From positions 975,738 to 1,039,737 of the forward strand of contig SADC01000350.1 of assembly GCA_004194705.1 (NCBI GenBank): a DNA stretch of 64,000 nucleotides, in the 5' to 3' direction. A model generated the notes under the pieces. The model was not told the DNA's origin and did no database searches. It saw only the letters and a program-made list of their open reading frames with translations. Each line of letters opens with the position of its first letter. The first letter of the stretch is position 1. Source of the stretch: Ditylenchus dipsaci (taxonomy: Eukaryota; Nematoda; Chromadorea; Rhabditida; Anguinidae). The position numbers and the translations under genes are program-made. Shown here piece by piece: positions 45,770 through 59,400 of the stretch.

Positions 45770-46057
45770 AAATTGTTTTTGTTAGCTGGGGCCTACCGCA
45801 TAAATGAAACTGGGGTATGCATACTGTTTTCCATGCATCCAGAGTCACTTTCGAGTGATTTGTGTCTAAGGTATATGGGTGTGCGCATCTCAACCCAAGC
45901 CACCAAGCCTCCTGTGCCCTCTTTGAGGGCGCAGGGGGCTTGGTGCCCCTTCGGGGGTGCAGGGGGTTGGTGTTTAGAATGCGCGCGCGTCACTTACCTT
46001 AAACATGATTTCGAGCAAGACACTCGATCATAAAATGCATATAGAACAGGGTACGTA
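45770..46057. mobile_element. Partial poly-C family element with central hairpin
   Basis: It contains CCATGCATCCAGAGTCACTT, the GTCTAAGGTATATGGGTGTG segment and a GGGCGCAGGGGGCTTGG hairpin, then ACTTACCTTAAACATGATTT. Same middle region as the elements at 4145 and 28490. Confidence 0.65.
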
Positions 46058-46257
46058 ACTGTACTTTTTTAAAAAGCTTTGTACTTTTTTGGGACCCGAA
46101 TCTTTCTTTTTTTTCAGTGTATTTTTAAAAAGATTCGTACTTTTCTTCGACTCGTGTAGTTTTTGTAGTTTTTTTTTGTTAGCACTAAAAAATAAAGGAA
46201 CCTGTTCAAATTTCAAAATTTTTGCGTGCCGAATTTTCCCATTTTGTATTTTTAAAG

Positions 46258-46832
46258 TTATAATGGTGGAAAAAAAGTCGTAATGGTTTCTGAGCCAATT
46301 TTTTTCATGAAAATCTTTTTTTAAAGTCCAAATATACAGGGTTGAAGCATTTTTAGCTCCTCTTTCAAATGGTATATAATATACATCTGCTTTATGTTTA
46401 ATCGGTATAATGGGAATAAGAAATCAGGGCAGAAAATGAATCATCCGCCAGCTTTTTGGGTAGTTTTATTTGTTGCTTCCCCTTTCTTATTAAAATTTTG
46501 CTTTATTCCATTTATTCAAACTAAATGGGTGATTTGCGTCCAGTATTGTACGCGCCTTTATCAAGAAGGTAAAAGAATGATGGAGATTTCTCGACTCCTC
46601 AACATACCCCAGCCAACAGTCAAAATGCAATCGATAGTTTCCCTAAACGGTTGCGCAAATGTATTGCTGCTATGGTGGTCATTTTGTGGAATAGATATAT
46701 ATTATGTTATATACCATTGAAAGAGGAGATAAAATGCTTCAACCCTTGTATATTTGGAACTTTAAAAAAAAAAGATTTCATTGAAAAATTGGCTCAGAAA
46801 CCATTACGAACTTTCTTTCCACCAGTTATTGT
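46258..46832 (+). mobile_element. Truncated Tc1/mariner-like element
   Basis: Inverted repeats of ~140 bases (CGTAATGGTTTCTGAGCCAA, ATACAGGGTTGAAGCATTTT, CTCTTTCAATGGTATATAA-like) bracket a plus-strand fragment, YCTRLYQEGKRMMEISRLLN followed by IPQPTV. This is the helix-turn-helix found at the N-terminus of Tc1/mariner transposases. The catalytic domain is missing. Confidence 0.7.
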
Positions 46833-47436
46833 CATTAAAACTCGATACGACTACGATTGTTGTAATGACCAAACTGCTCTTGTAAATGACTGATCATTTT
46901 CATTGTGTTTCGTGAATAAAAGCATGGCTTATTCGCTCTTTGTTTTTCTCTGAACTCAAATACGACAATTTTAAATTGTGATATTTTCATTTTCCTATTC
47001 AATCAATTTGCAATGCTTTTCAAGAAGGGTGTTATTCTTATGTAATGCGCAGTGGACGGATGCCAGAAAATGTCGCAATTAGACACGGTAAAAGCTCTAC
47101 TTCGAGTACGAGTCATTTTCAATAGGGCTGTGGTTAAAATCACCCATCAAAAGGTTCGAAAATGCAGTCAAATTAGCAATTCAACAGTCAAATTTGAAAT
47201 TTTGCTCTACTGGTATAAATGTTATTATGTTTTTTTCAAATTTTTATAGCAACGTGAAGCACTGGATCTCAACTTTATAACAAGCTATCAGTTATCAAAA
47301 ATATTTTCTTAAGTCATTTGATAGCTCGTTAGAAAGCTAAGAATTTTTGAACGTAACTGTGATTTGTCTACTCCTCTGCAATTGTTTTGCAGAAAATGAT
47401 ATTTGCGGTGTGTTTGGTACCTAACATGAGTTCGGG

Positions 47437-47622
47437 TACAGTCAACTCTCCCAATAAGGACACCCAAGGGACCGGCTAAATGCGTCCCCATTGGGAGCTG
47501 TCCTTAATAGAGCGTCCTTTTATCGAGATTTACTTATCTGCAAACCAAATACATAAAATTTTGCTGTCCTTATTGAGAGAGTGTCCTTAATGGGAGTGTC
47601 CTTATTGGGAGAGTCGACTGTA
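47437..47622. mobile_element. MITE, TACAGTCRACTCTC family, word GTCCTTATTGGGAG
   Basis: Tips TACAGTCAACTCTCCCAATA and complement. Inside are several copies of GTCCTTA(A/T)TGGGAG and AATAAGGACAC. Confidence 0.85.
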
Positions 47623-48198
47623 TAGCAAGCGTGTAAATTATCTGAGCATAGAACCTCTTTTCGAACCCAGCAACTAGCATAACACAAAAGTATATACCGA
47701 AAGTTGGATAAATTATGGTTAGAAAAAACAAATCATACACTACGGAGCTTTCTGAAAATTTTGGAATCGGCCTGGCAAGAACCTACGTACACCAATTTTT
47801 CAAAAATGTGACTGTTTCTATGTCACCTATATACGTTGATCTTTGTATTTTTTTTAAATTTAAAGCTGAATTTAAGAAAATCTTAGAGACAAACAAATTT
47901 TCGAATTTTTTGATTTTACGTCTAACAGTGAATGTTTTCAGAAATTATTTGAATTTTTTTTGAAAATCGAAAATTTTCATGGTAAATGGCATGGATCGCT
48001 AAAATTTCGACCTATTCAGCCTACGATACATCATTTTGTTAGCCTGTTTCATGCTCTATAGGTAAACAATAAGATATGACATTTTTGAACTTTTCGTCAA
48101 AAAAATCGCTGTAAGTATATCGCTAATAAGCCTAGATGTTCTCATACTCCTAAGCTCTAGAATTAGACATTTTAATTTTCGGCATTCTTTTGACTTAC

Positions 48199-48252
48199 TC
48201 TAGCATCCTGTTTTCGCTCCAAGATCTTAGTTTTCTTTTGCTGCTGCACCAT
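48199..48252 (-). CDS. Probable first exon, 18 codons
   Basis: ATG opens MVQQQKKTKILERKQDAR and runs straight into a GTAAGT donor at 48193-48198. The product start is basic and helical. No second exon could be joined in phase with confidence. Family unknown. Confidence 0.45.
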
Positions 48253-48770
48253 ATAGACCACAGATAAATATATTAGAGCACAGATTGGATGATCAGCGAC
48301 CACACAACAGCATCAGCTAAAAGGCATTTACCTACTTCAGACACCACACAAATAGTCGACAAAATGTTGGTCTAAGTTTCAACAGCCAAAGGGTAATTAA
48401 GTAGCACTAGAAATAGTGAAGACATTGCTCTTGTCCACAACCAAAATTTAATTTAATTGCCGTAGTATAAGATGTAAGCGCATTAATAAATGTTATTATA
48501 GTACTACTACTACAAGAGTCTGGGCTTGACTTTTCTAGCAAGCCAGCAATTATTTGGCAGAGATTCTCTGCAGCCCACAGCACCACAACAACATACAATT
48601 AGCTGGCAGTCTTGCTTTTCCTCAAAACATTATCATGTAAATTGCGTCTGCCAAACTTTGCTCGCCATTTTTCCAAATATGACGCATGCAGGAATGCCAA
48701 TATTTATTGATTAGGTAAATTAATGGAATAACTAAATTAGTTTTGAGGATAAGGGGTGTAAAAAACTATG

Positions 48771-48950
48771 TACAGTCACTCTCGATACAGTGTAGCTGGC
48801 GGGGATCGGAAAATATACAGAGAGGGTTACACTATATCGAGGGTACATTTTAAGCCAGTTGGTTTATATCTGACTAAATGAGGAAAAAAATGTAAACTAT
48901 ATCGAGACCTACACTATATCGAGGGTACACTGTATCAAGAGTTGACTGTA
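48771..48950. mobile_element. MITE, TACAGTCRACTCTC family, word CACTATATCGAGGGTAC
   Basis: Tips TACAGTCACTCTCGATACAG and complement. It contains three copies of ACTATATCGAG. Confidence 0.85.
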
Positions 48951-50201
48951 TCCTAATTTTTTTTATAAAAAGTTAGCAATTTTCTTTATTCAGAGTCTCT
49001 TGAAATATTCACAGGCAACCAGAATAATATAACAAAAAGTGTTTCTAAAAAAGTTTTCTAAGCACGTTTTAATCGGAAAGGTTTCGAACGGAAAGTTGAA
49101 ATTTGAAATAATAATTGATAATTGTCGATTTTTGTGATGTGCTTCCTTTGAATTTAATATTGTGCTATAAGCTTTCAATGATGTAATTCTGTACTTAGTG
49201 GGCATGAGGAGACAAACAAATATTATAGGCTTGGTCACATTGTAGAAAGTGGAATTTTGAGATTTTTGAGCTCCCGTATCTCAGCTAGTTTTCGAATTTT
49301 GACTTCTTACCTCCATTTTAGTCAACATATTTCCAATTTAGTCAGGCTTATTTAGTTTTTTTGTCTACTCATGCACACTGAGTACAGCAGCACCTCAAAA
49401 AAGCTTAAAGCATAAAATTTGGTAATCAAAGAAAAAACCAACAAAAATCGACAACTATTTTCGATTATTATTTCGAATTTTTAAGTTTCTGTTAGAAACC
49501 TTTCCTGCTTTAAACAGCTCCTTAACTGAAAAAAAACTATATCAGACAAGCAGTGCGCAAAAAAATGGAAATATTTTATATCTTTTAAAACATCGTGTCT
49601 TATTTACAATCCATCAATTAAGTAAGTAGTTCATGCACTTAGCATGAATTTCTACAAAGTAGAAAAATACAGAAATAAGTAGGAAGGCATGTTATTCTAG
49701 AGCATTCTTTAAGGTATGAGCCACAAACTAGCCATGCCATCGAGTGTTGCTTCTAGGTGGCGTATCCCCTCAGAGTTAATTCACACCCCTTCCCCAACAC
49801 TCCAAACAAGAATATCTCAAATTAACACATGTAAGCAAAAAAAATGGAAGTAAAAATATTGAGTAGTTTGTTTGCTGAATGAAGGGCATGCTGCTCAAAC
49901 TGATGAGATAATCTCTCTTCTTTTTAATTGAACTCAAAATTTTGCTTTTCAAACAAAAAATAGCAAAAACAAAAACAATAAAAAATTCAGTCCTAATAAG
50001 TCAATCATTTTTCAAAAACACCCAATCGTGTCTTAGGCTGAAAAAAAACAATCTTTAAAGCTGAGAGAAGAAGCTTGCCATTTCCTGCCTAGTCTAATTC
50101 ACTGCTCTTTCTAAATTTCTCAGCTGCCAAAGCTGGGATGAGCAGAAAAGGTTTTAGCAAGTAAATAAAACGGCAATTTATTTTGTTAACGAAAAGAATT
50201 T

Positions 50202-50207
50202 TTTATT
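50202..50207 (-). terminator. Polyadenylation signal (minus strand)
   Basis: TTTATT on the plus strand, AATAAA on the minus strand, 85 bases after the stop at 50292. Confidence 0.65.
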
Positions 50208-50291
50208 GAGGCAAAAAGGTTTCGCGTTTGACAACCGACAAAAAAGTAAGTAAAAGACACACTTTGATATGTTAGATGAATTTCCAGCTGT

Positions 50292-50421
50292 TTAGGCGTA
50301 GAAGAGATTTTGCTTAGTGATTCTTTGAGTGTCCAATTGAGCTCTGATTGTGACTGCTGATGAGGATGCTCTTTGATGGGTTGTCGAAGACGAACTCGTT
50401 TCTTGTCCGATTTCCACCACG
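50292..50421 (-). CDS. 3'-terminal exon of a minus-strand gene
   Basis: A TTTATTTAG acceptor (50422 onward) opens a frame reading VVEIGQETSSSSTTHQRASS and ending NLFYA and stop at 50292, with a polyadenylation signal 85 bases further. The last exon of the SCAF4/8-like gene is a candidate owner, since nothing else on this strand lies between. A second frame through the same exon (WWKSDKKRVRLRQPIKEHP) is also open but passes the polyadenylation signal. The link to SCAF is inferred from position only. Confidence 0.5.
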
Positions 50422-51191
50422 CTAAATAATAAACTTTATTTAATTTTTTATGTTACTGTTGAAACCAGTTTTTTGTTGTTGAAAACAGTTTGAAGATCAC
50501 GGGTTATCAATATCGGAAAATGGCGAATTTCGTGTTAAGACCAAACAATTCAAATTTTTTTCAAATTCAGGAATCGTTCTCATAGTGCTTCCAGTTAATC
50601 ATTGCTTCCCGTTAAATATTACTTTTCGATGTTGCAAGCTGAGTTCTTATGCTTAGAAGATGATGCGTACCGATTACCGTAGAGCTGTAAAAAAGTTTGC
50701 CGAAATACATCGAAAAATAAGCTTCAAAACACTCATTTTCGTGATGCCCAAAATTACGACTTATTACTGTAAGCTTTGAATTTCGGTTTTTTCAAATCAT
50801 GTTACAAAAACCTTTAGACATTTAGCCCTTTTCGCTGAGCTATCTGCTAGTATGTTTATCTCCTCCACAAAATGAAATTCCTTGCGCGGCGAGGTTTAGC
50901 ATATATTTTGTGATCCCAAAATCGGTTATGTCCGACGTTTGGCATTTGTTATATCCGATTGTTGTATCCTCAGTGTGGAAATCAAGCTTGAATGAAAGCC
51001 TTGAGCATGCTTTACAAGATGATGTTCATATCGTATGATTTAAAGGCCAAGGTTTAAGAACAAGCACCCACTCGAGTAAAGAACAAGCACCCCAAAAAAA
51101 TCAAATAGGGGGGACAAGGCAAAAAAAAAAGATGCCCTGGTCCTGTTGATTGTTTTTATTTTTTAAAATTTTTTTTGCTTGGTCCCCCTAT

Positions 51192-51208
51192 NNNNNNNNN
51201 NNNNNNNN
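51192..51208. other. Assembly gap of 17 unknown bases
   Basis: A run of 17 N lies next to a TTGCTTGGTCCCCCTAT end whose inverted partner (ATAGGGGGGACAAGGC) is at about 51105-51122. The assembler probably failed in a palindromic repeat. Confidence 0.98.
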
Positions 51209-53442
51209 TTACCGATCAGAGTATGGTTAGCTTGTCGGGATTTTTTTTGGCTCCAGAGTCAGACGAACACGAGTCCGATTGGTGTCAGGATTATTAGCAA
51301 TGATAATGGGGTACCATTTCGGCAGAAGACTCTATCCCCTTTCTCCTCTTCCAAATTACAAACGGTTCTTTCTCCGGCAGTCAGAATGTTACCGGTTTTC
51401 ATTTAAGCTGAAATACAACAGGTGATATAACTTTCACCTGCATTGAGAGCGAAAGGATCATACTCTTTTGCCGCAGTAATCGAATTGATCAGTGTGTTTT
51501 CCTTCCATTTTCTGTATCCATCAATTAGTCAGGTATGTTTTGGTCTGTGTGGCTCGTTCAGCACTCCCGATTGAGAGTACTCCTGCTCTAGTTTGTTCAT
51601 GGAGTCAAAGTTGAAGTTTTTTTATGCTAAACACGCTTTACGCTAAATTTTCTCTGAAATCGCACCTAAGCCAAAAAAACACGGAGACCAAAGTAAAAAG
51701 TGGGTCTGATAGCGGGTCTAACTGATAAAAAGGTTATTGGTGATCTAAAATTTTAACGTGAAATCGAAGAAAGAAGTGAAAGAGGAATCCTGTGACGTAA
51801 AGAAGATATTTGGACGGCAGTGTTGTAATGCGGCAGTGTTAGGTGTTTCCAATTTCCGATTCCAGTCGATAAATTTTTAGGTTATCATAATCGACCTACA
51901 TTCAGTCCGCACTTTCTTGTAACTCAATGTTTTGCCCACATTTTTCGTGTTTGCAACAACTTTTACATTCTCATTTCCGAAGGTGTGTGTTTTAGCGGAC
52001 TTTACAAATGCCAAGAACCAAGCAAGAGAGACAAAGATGCAAGACGTAAAGATGTGGTCCCAATTGTCGATCGAACCTGAAAATTAGCGTAAAAAAGCCC
52101 AGCGGAATGAACACTTTCGCTAGCAGCCTCTTCAGAGAAGTTGACGCGCTCCGACAGATATGTTACAAGGGCCTAGCCATACTGCCATGGAATGGAGCAC
52201 GAAGGCACATAGAAAGTGACACTTCGACCGTATACAGGCTGACAAAGTCAAAAATCACTACGTAAATGGTTGCCTGCTATATTTATTTACTTTTATAATG
52301 GACTTTGACAGGATATATGCAGTCGCAGCGTGATTTGTATTAAAAACGTCTAATAATACCTGAGAGAGAACCTAAAATCATAAATATAACCACTGCTTAT
52401 CTTTCGCTCTTGAGACCTCCAAATAGACACCTGAAAGACAGAACAAGGGAAAGAAAATGACGGCGCACAAAATAAATAAACTTATCTAATACAAGCAGCA
52501 AGATCGATGGAAGAACGTGATGCGCGAAATTACCACCTGAGCACACGAGACTCTTTGACGCTAAAACAAAACAGTCAGTCAGTAAGAAAATCAAGCGTAA
52601 AATGAGAGCAAAAATCACCGACAAGTCACGAAAGATAAAGCACAGAACTCAAAATGATTTGAAAATTGAATTTGAAATTCAAAATCTCTGGCGTGCCTGG
52701 TACCCGCCAATTTGAAATGAAAGAATTATTCCATCGGGCGCGAGCATGCCCCTTTAATTGACCCAAATAAATAATTTTTTACATGGTTTTTTTCAGAACT
52801 ATTTTTATCTAAAATTTGAATTTTTAGCTTACCGTGGTCTTCTGACCCAAAATGTGAAAAGTAGTAAAAAAATAATTTTTAATTGACGCCAAAACAATTT
52901 TTACCGTTTTTTAAAAACATTTCGGCACAAATTGCCAAAAAACGTATTTTTGACTATTTTTCAAAATTTTCGGCTTAGAATACCAAGTCAAGCTAAAAAT
53001 ATGGAAAGGAATAAGTTGTGCCGCTTCAGTTTGTGCCCCCTATCAGCAATTTTAAACGATAAAAGCCAAAAAGGCACAAACTGAAATGGCACAACTTACT
53101 CCTTGCCAAAAAATATTCGAATTTTACCTGGAAATAGTTTTGAAGAAAAGTTAGATGTCTCTATCAGTTTTGGAGCCCAATAATGCCATAAAAATTTTTA
53201 AATCCTAATTTCGAGATGCCCCGTTAAATTGTACTCCATCAATTTAATTTAAAAGATAGTCAAAAAAATAATTTTTTTTGATAGCGTCCTAAGTTTCTTC
53301 AGTCGAAATTCTGGAGGATTTATTAGCGGCTAGGGAATACACGATTCCGAGGGTCAGCTTGCGGGCAAATGGTTTTCGATTTTACTTACCGCCATTGTCA
53401 CAAATCTTGTTAGTAATAAAATTTTGTGCATAATTCACTTAC
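51209..53442. other. No supported gene; probable intron or intergenic sequence
   Basis: Only short open frames. On the minus strand, TGTGACAATGGCG followed by GTAAGT (about 53389-53405) is a possible micro-exon border. An inverted repeat near 53000-53110 (GGAATAAGTTGTGCC.. / ..GGCACAACTTACTCC) frames a short foldback. Confidence 0.4.
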
Positions 53443-56400
53443 GCTGTTGAAACGGAAACATGTTGGCTGGTAGTGGAAGTCCTGGAGGCTGGATTTGTTG
53501 TAGCACTCCTTGTGAGAACATTGCAGCTGAATCGGCTGAAGAAGACCAGCACCAGCCGTTGCAGGCAACGGGATCAGGCCCTGCTGCCCTTTGGCACCTC
53601 GAGCATCATACAGATCTTAATTAAACACTGCAACTTGTAGAAGAGATTTAGGAAAAAAACCTTTAAGGTGGGTGGGCAGTGTGTATATATCCATGAATGC
53701 GCCCTCCAACAGTCCATCCAGACGTTCTGGCAACTTGCTGAACGGTATTTGAGCAATACCTCGGCTCGAGTCCCAGTAGTCCATCAACCGCTCGTTTTCC
53801 TTCATGCCTGGGATGGTGCCCAGCTTATCTGTAAAATAGTTGGTCATATTGATTTGTTTAAAAATTTTGGTTATTCTTAACTTTTCGGCGAGATGTTACA
53901 ATTTTTGATATAATAAAAATTCACATTTTTCTTGTCGTTTACTATTGAAAAGTCAAAAAAATTTTGCTCAAAAACGATAAATTCCGAACTCAGTACAGTC
54001 GCATTTGGATTTACAGTCGACTCTCTCCATAGTGATCACCAAAAAGTTCGTTCCCACCTAGGGTCCGACACTTTTTTGAACTCAAATTTCCAATGCTTTT
54101 GCCAGTTGTCTTCGGCTAGTCTAGTCCAGAATATCGTAATGATTCCGATTTTGCCGGTCATTTATGCAAATGGCAACAATTTTGCCAAAAAGATCCGCGG
54201 CTCTCTCTATAGTGATCACCTTTTTTGAAATCAGGTGATAACTATGGAGAGAGCGCGGATTCTCTTTTGGCAAAACTGTTGCCATTTACATAAATGACCG
54301 GCCAAATCGGAATCATTACGGTATTCCGGACTAGACTAGCCGAAGACAACTGGCAAAAGCATTGAAAATTTGAGTTTAAAAAAGTGTCGGACCCTAGGTG
54401 GTAACAAAATTTTTGGGTGATCACTATGGAAAAAATGGACTCCACAGTATGGAGAGAATCGACTGTAGCAACACCTCAAGTTCGTTCTCGCCGAGGTTAC
54501 AATACTTTTAGACAGATTTTTTTCTTGCTCAATTCCGATTTTTCAGCCTAGTCCGAAAATTTGCAAGGATTTGTATTTTGCCAATGGTTTTTTTGAAAGC
54601 TCAAAAAATACCACAACTAAATCAATCAACTCACCTTGACAGTTTTCTTCTGGATCTGCAAGTCCTTGCCCAACCTGTCAATAATCTTGAATGCAGCTCG
54701 CCGTTCTCTCATGGTCACATAGGCACAGCCTCTTGGAGCAACAATATTGATTTTCTCGGGTTGTCCAGCATCTTTGACCGCCTCCCGAATATCTGTCTCG
54801 GAGCAATTCGAAGGAATTTTGCCAAACCATAGGGTTCTTGATGCAACTAAAAAAAATTTAGATCAAGCTAACGTACAACCCAAGGTATTGAAGTGAATTA
54901 CTGCTCCTAAGGTCTGAGTTCTTGCCCCTTTTTGAGTGGATTTTTTGAACGGCAAGAATCCAGACTTTAGGGCAACTATTTAGTCACATCTAGGGTCGTC
55001 GAGTACTCGAAATTTTCGAGTAGTCGACTCGATACTCGAAACCTGAAAATTTTCGAATATTACTCGAAAATTACTCGATTTCGAGTACTTGATTCGACCC
55101 CCTAGTCACATCTTAATCAGAAGACTTCTCTACTTAAAACCACAAGCGTTTTTTCTAATACTTTGAAGCAATTTTGTGTTTTCATTAAAGTCGAGCTTCG
55201 ATAACCCGGTACCTCCTCAAGTTCGTTTCGGCATAGGTTCGACCTTTTTTCAACCCGATTTTCGAAGACTTTTGCCAATTCTTTTTGACAGTGCTGTCCC
55301 AGAAATCGTAAAGATTCTGGTCTTACCGATTCTTAACTCTTTCAAACTAGCATGCCGAATTATCAGGACTTTACTTTTAAGTGGCATTTAGTTACATCCC
55401 AATCTTTGGCAGATACCAATCGGTGAAATTGGAATTCTTAATATATTTGGGGCGAACGTGTCAAAAAGCAGAAGTGGTGAAAGATTTCAAAAATCGGGTC
55501 GAGCCTGGGCGGAACGAACTTGAGAGAGTTTCGGATAATCGAGAGATAACTGTAGTCTTTTTTCTGAAAAACTCCAATCATATCGAAACTTGTTAAAATT
55601 AAAGTGGGACAAAATTCAAACCAAAAAAAAACTATTACTCACTCAGCACATGGTCGTCCTTAGGATGGGTGGGAAACCATTCTTGCGTCTTTCTTTCTCC
55701 TTGCTGTCAGAATCTCTTGAGCGAGTGTCCTTGTCCGACGCTCCTCCTCTATCACTTCGATGTTCACTTCTTCTATCTCCGCACCCCTCTCGGCGACCGA
55801 GTGCGGCGTCGACGATCGGAAAGAGGATGAAGTCTGGATATTGCTGGAGATGGCTCCACTTCTCCGATCACTTCTGCTTCTGTCAGACCGATCATTCCTG
55901 CTGCTTCTAGAGTCAGCTTCCACATCCCTTCTAGGCGAACATCTCGGTCTCCTCCTCGCTCGTGCTGGTGAGTGTGGTCTCTACTTCTGAACAGAGAAAA
56001 GTGTTGTGACTAATTGAAATACTGATTGTGATTATATTATTGTTGAAACTAACCTCGACCGCTCTCGTTTTCTGCCACTTCTGTCCTGGTCTCGTGACCG
56101 GTTGCTACTACCTCGTGCATCAGACCCATTGCTCTGAATAAATAGGTAGATTTTGAAAAAAATGGCTTGTTTAAGGGTTATAATCTTGCCATATTTTTGT
56201 GTAATTTCTCCACTCCCGGTTTCAAAACTATGCTTTTGGTGTTGTAATTCACTCAGTTTTTGAAGATTTATTTCAGGTATGGTGTGCAAAACCAATAAAT
56301 TTATCGATTTCGATAAAATCGATTCAAACAAGAACTATTCAAAATACCGTATTCTCTCTAATAGGCCGACATGTCGGTTTATTTTTCAACCCTTCAAAAA

Positions 56401-59400
56401 TCGTGAAAATTTTGGGTCGAACTCGACATTTTCGGGTGAAAATCCAAAATCGAAAAAGCGGAATCGATAGAGCTCGTGGGAACTAAGAAAACGCAATAAA
56501 CAGCGATGTAATTTTTTTCTTCGGACTGAGATACGGTCCCTCAAAGTAGGGGTGTCGGTTTATTAGGGTGTCGGCCTATTAGAGAGAATACGGTAATCAA
56601 AATCGATAAATTATTTAACGATTTTTCACCCTCAGGACTTTTTTATTCTTTTGTGTTTATTTTCAAATCTGCTGATGTCTATTATGTTTTTGTGTTGTCC
56701 TGAGATTCTCAGGCAAGTAGCTACTTAATGTGTAGCGCATATTACTAGCTCTAAATTGAGTGGTAACTTGCCTAAGAGAAGTCTTTAAAAAGTGGGTCAA
56801 AAACACAACGTCAAGAACATAATTTTGAAAGAAAGGCTGGAGCAATTAAATGAAATATGGCGCTACTCGGTTCCACCATATTAATGGTGGAGCGGGCTAT
56901 GGATATGGATAAAAGCCTTCAAGATGAAATATTTTAAAAAATATTTCACTAACCTCATGAGAGAGGGAAGAAGACGCAGTTTTGGGGGAGGTCTGCTTGT
57001 CGAGAAGTTATGCATCATCTGTCCTGGTTGAATGGCTGGTGGGGGACTCCAATCTAAGCAGAAAATTTTCACTATTTTCTAATTTTCTCAATAAAAGTAA
57101 ATTATTTACAGGGTGAAGAATGTAGCTCCATTCGGAGGTGGCATTGAGAAGTTAGGTGGGGGAAAGAAAACGGTTGTTGATGACTGTTTGCTTCGGGAGG
57201 TGTACGAGCTCTTGGCTGCCCCGTAGATTGCTGATGTATTTGTTGCAGTTCCTGGCTCAAAACTCCCTCAGCCAGCATGCTTTTGGCAACTCTGAGAATT
57301 AGGCTCATAAGATTCGACAGACTAAAGTCTAGCGAAAAATGGCTCGACTTACGATAAAATATGTTCCTTGGAAAAAACCTGAGCGGAAGATTCATTTTTG
57401 GTGCGCTCTTCATCCTCCTCTTCGTCTGAGTAATCGTCGGCAAATTCCGGGAAAGTAGATTCTAAAAATTCAAACTTTGAATCATAAATGAGAAATAGAC
57501 CGTATTTACTCTAATACAGGGTGGCGCGAGAAACTACCCCGACTTCAAATGGCCGCAACTTTTGTTCTGACGCAATTTTAACCAGGGGCTTTTGCATTCG
57601 GATTCCTTGAGCCCCAATTTATTTGGTATATAATGCCAAAACGACGATTTTTGCTCGGTATCCCCTGTGGTTTGTGGATGGCCACTGGATAGGCAAGGAC
57701 CGATCCTCAGGGGGTACCCCTGAGGTACCCAACAAAAATTGTGTTTTGATATACCAAATGAATTTAGGGCTCAAAGGGAGCCAAATCGTTGGTCAAAATT
57801 GCGTCAGAACTAAAAATAACGGCCGTTTAAAGTCTGCCATAAACACGATTTTGAATCAAGGTATGTCGTTCCAATGGACAGAATACGGTGTATGAAGTGG
57901 TAGTTACCTTGATGTTTCCCTGGCGACGTCTCTCAATCTCCAGCTTTTCCGTAATCCTCTCGTTCATCAGTTTCTGCACATTCTTCAAAAGCTGGCGATT
58001 GAGGTTGGCAGCAGTGGTGAGTTGATGGAGTTCTGGGAGAGCTTCAAGCACTGAGAGTACATCCCGTTCTGCCAGACTATTATCAGTTGGCTGCTCGCTT
58101 GTCTCCTCTAATTGATTTGGTGTTTGTGGCTAAAGCAAAACAGATGTAATAAAAATGTGAATATAGTTTCAGTTAAATACTGAACAGCAAAGAAATTTTT
58201 TTCTGTGTTTCAAAATACCCTGAGTTCCATTGGCGGAGTTTTTGGCACGAATGATGAAGGTGGAGTCTTGGGCTGTTTGGTCTCATAAGTCTGGCTAATA
58301 TCGGCACCATAAATCTGCATGTTTGCTTTCTCGCCTTTGACACACATCTCTACTTTCTTCACATCTACTTCTGAAAAAAATGAGATAATATACTAAATAT
58401 AACGCTCTAAAAAACTTTCTTGGAACATCGAAAAGAGGGAGGGGGTGCGGGATAAAAGAGCAAAATGGCCAGAGGCGTGACTCACGTTTTTGCCCCGGAA
58501 ACAAAAATAACTCACGCTTCTGCCTAAGCGGCCAAAGAGTATTTACTTGTTTAATTCAAAACGGGCAGAAAGTAAGTCACGTTTCTGCCACCCTTTGCCT
58601 TTTTCGCTTTTTCATTAATCCTATTTCTTCCGCCCTTACAATTCTCGCTCCCTTTCAAAAAAGTTATGAGCGGAGTGTTACATCGTATTTTCTCTATTAA
58701 GCGCCCCCTCTCTAATTAGCGCCTCCCCCTAACTTCAAGTGCTCTTAAACTTCTGTTTTCATTAACTTTTTAAGCTCTGTAAAAAGTTCCCGTGAGGATT
58801 TTAAAAATCTGACAGGCACTTTTTACAGAGCTCAAAAAGTTAATGAAAACCGAAGTTTCAGACCACTCAAAGTTTGAAAAAATTGCCACTCTCTACTAAG
58901 CGCCCCGAGGCGCTTATTAGAGAGAATACGGTAGTTTAGAACACTTACCCAGACCACTAGCTCGACAATACTGCAAAAGGGGTCAATCACCTCGTCTTTG
59001 AATATTTCATTAGCTTGCCAGAGGTTGATGACTCGCACTACTTTTAACTAAAATTCAAAAAAATCTTACTCTTATAGATAGTACTCCCAAAAAGCCAAAG
59101 TACTGCTGTGTCAGCGAAAAAGATCAAATACAAAAGCGTACCCGGTCATTGGTATCACAGGTCAGAATATTTGTGAAAGTGTTTTGCAAGTTGACAGCAA
59201 AACGTGGTGCAAACACATCCTTGTGCTTGTATTGCTTCTTGGCCTGTCTCAAAATTGAATCCATCACATAGAGTCCCGAGAGTTTGTGTTCACTGCGACA
59301 CTGTAAATAAGTAGAGAATTAGACAAACCTATATTCCTGAACATGAAAGAAAATATTTTCACCTTGACTAGGAACTTTTCGATTGCTAAAACTACATGCT

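Noticed and set aside
46394..46720. A free-standing helix-turn-helix gene
   Set aside because: The motif sits between mariner-type inverted repeats and lacks the rest of the transposase. It is a transposon remnant.
51179..51406. Open frame across the N run
   Set aside because: It reads through unknown bases and has no recognisable product.
55590..55990. Plus-strand Ser/Leu-rich frames
   Set aside because: Antisense to the Arg/Ser-rich exon of the SCAF4/8-like gene.
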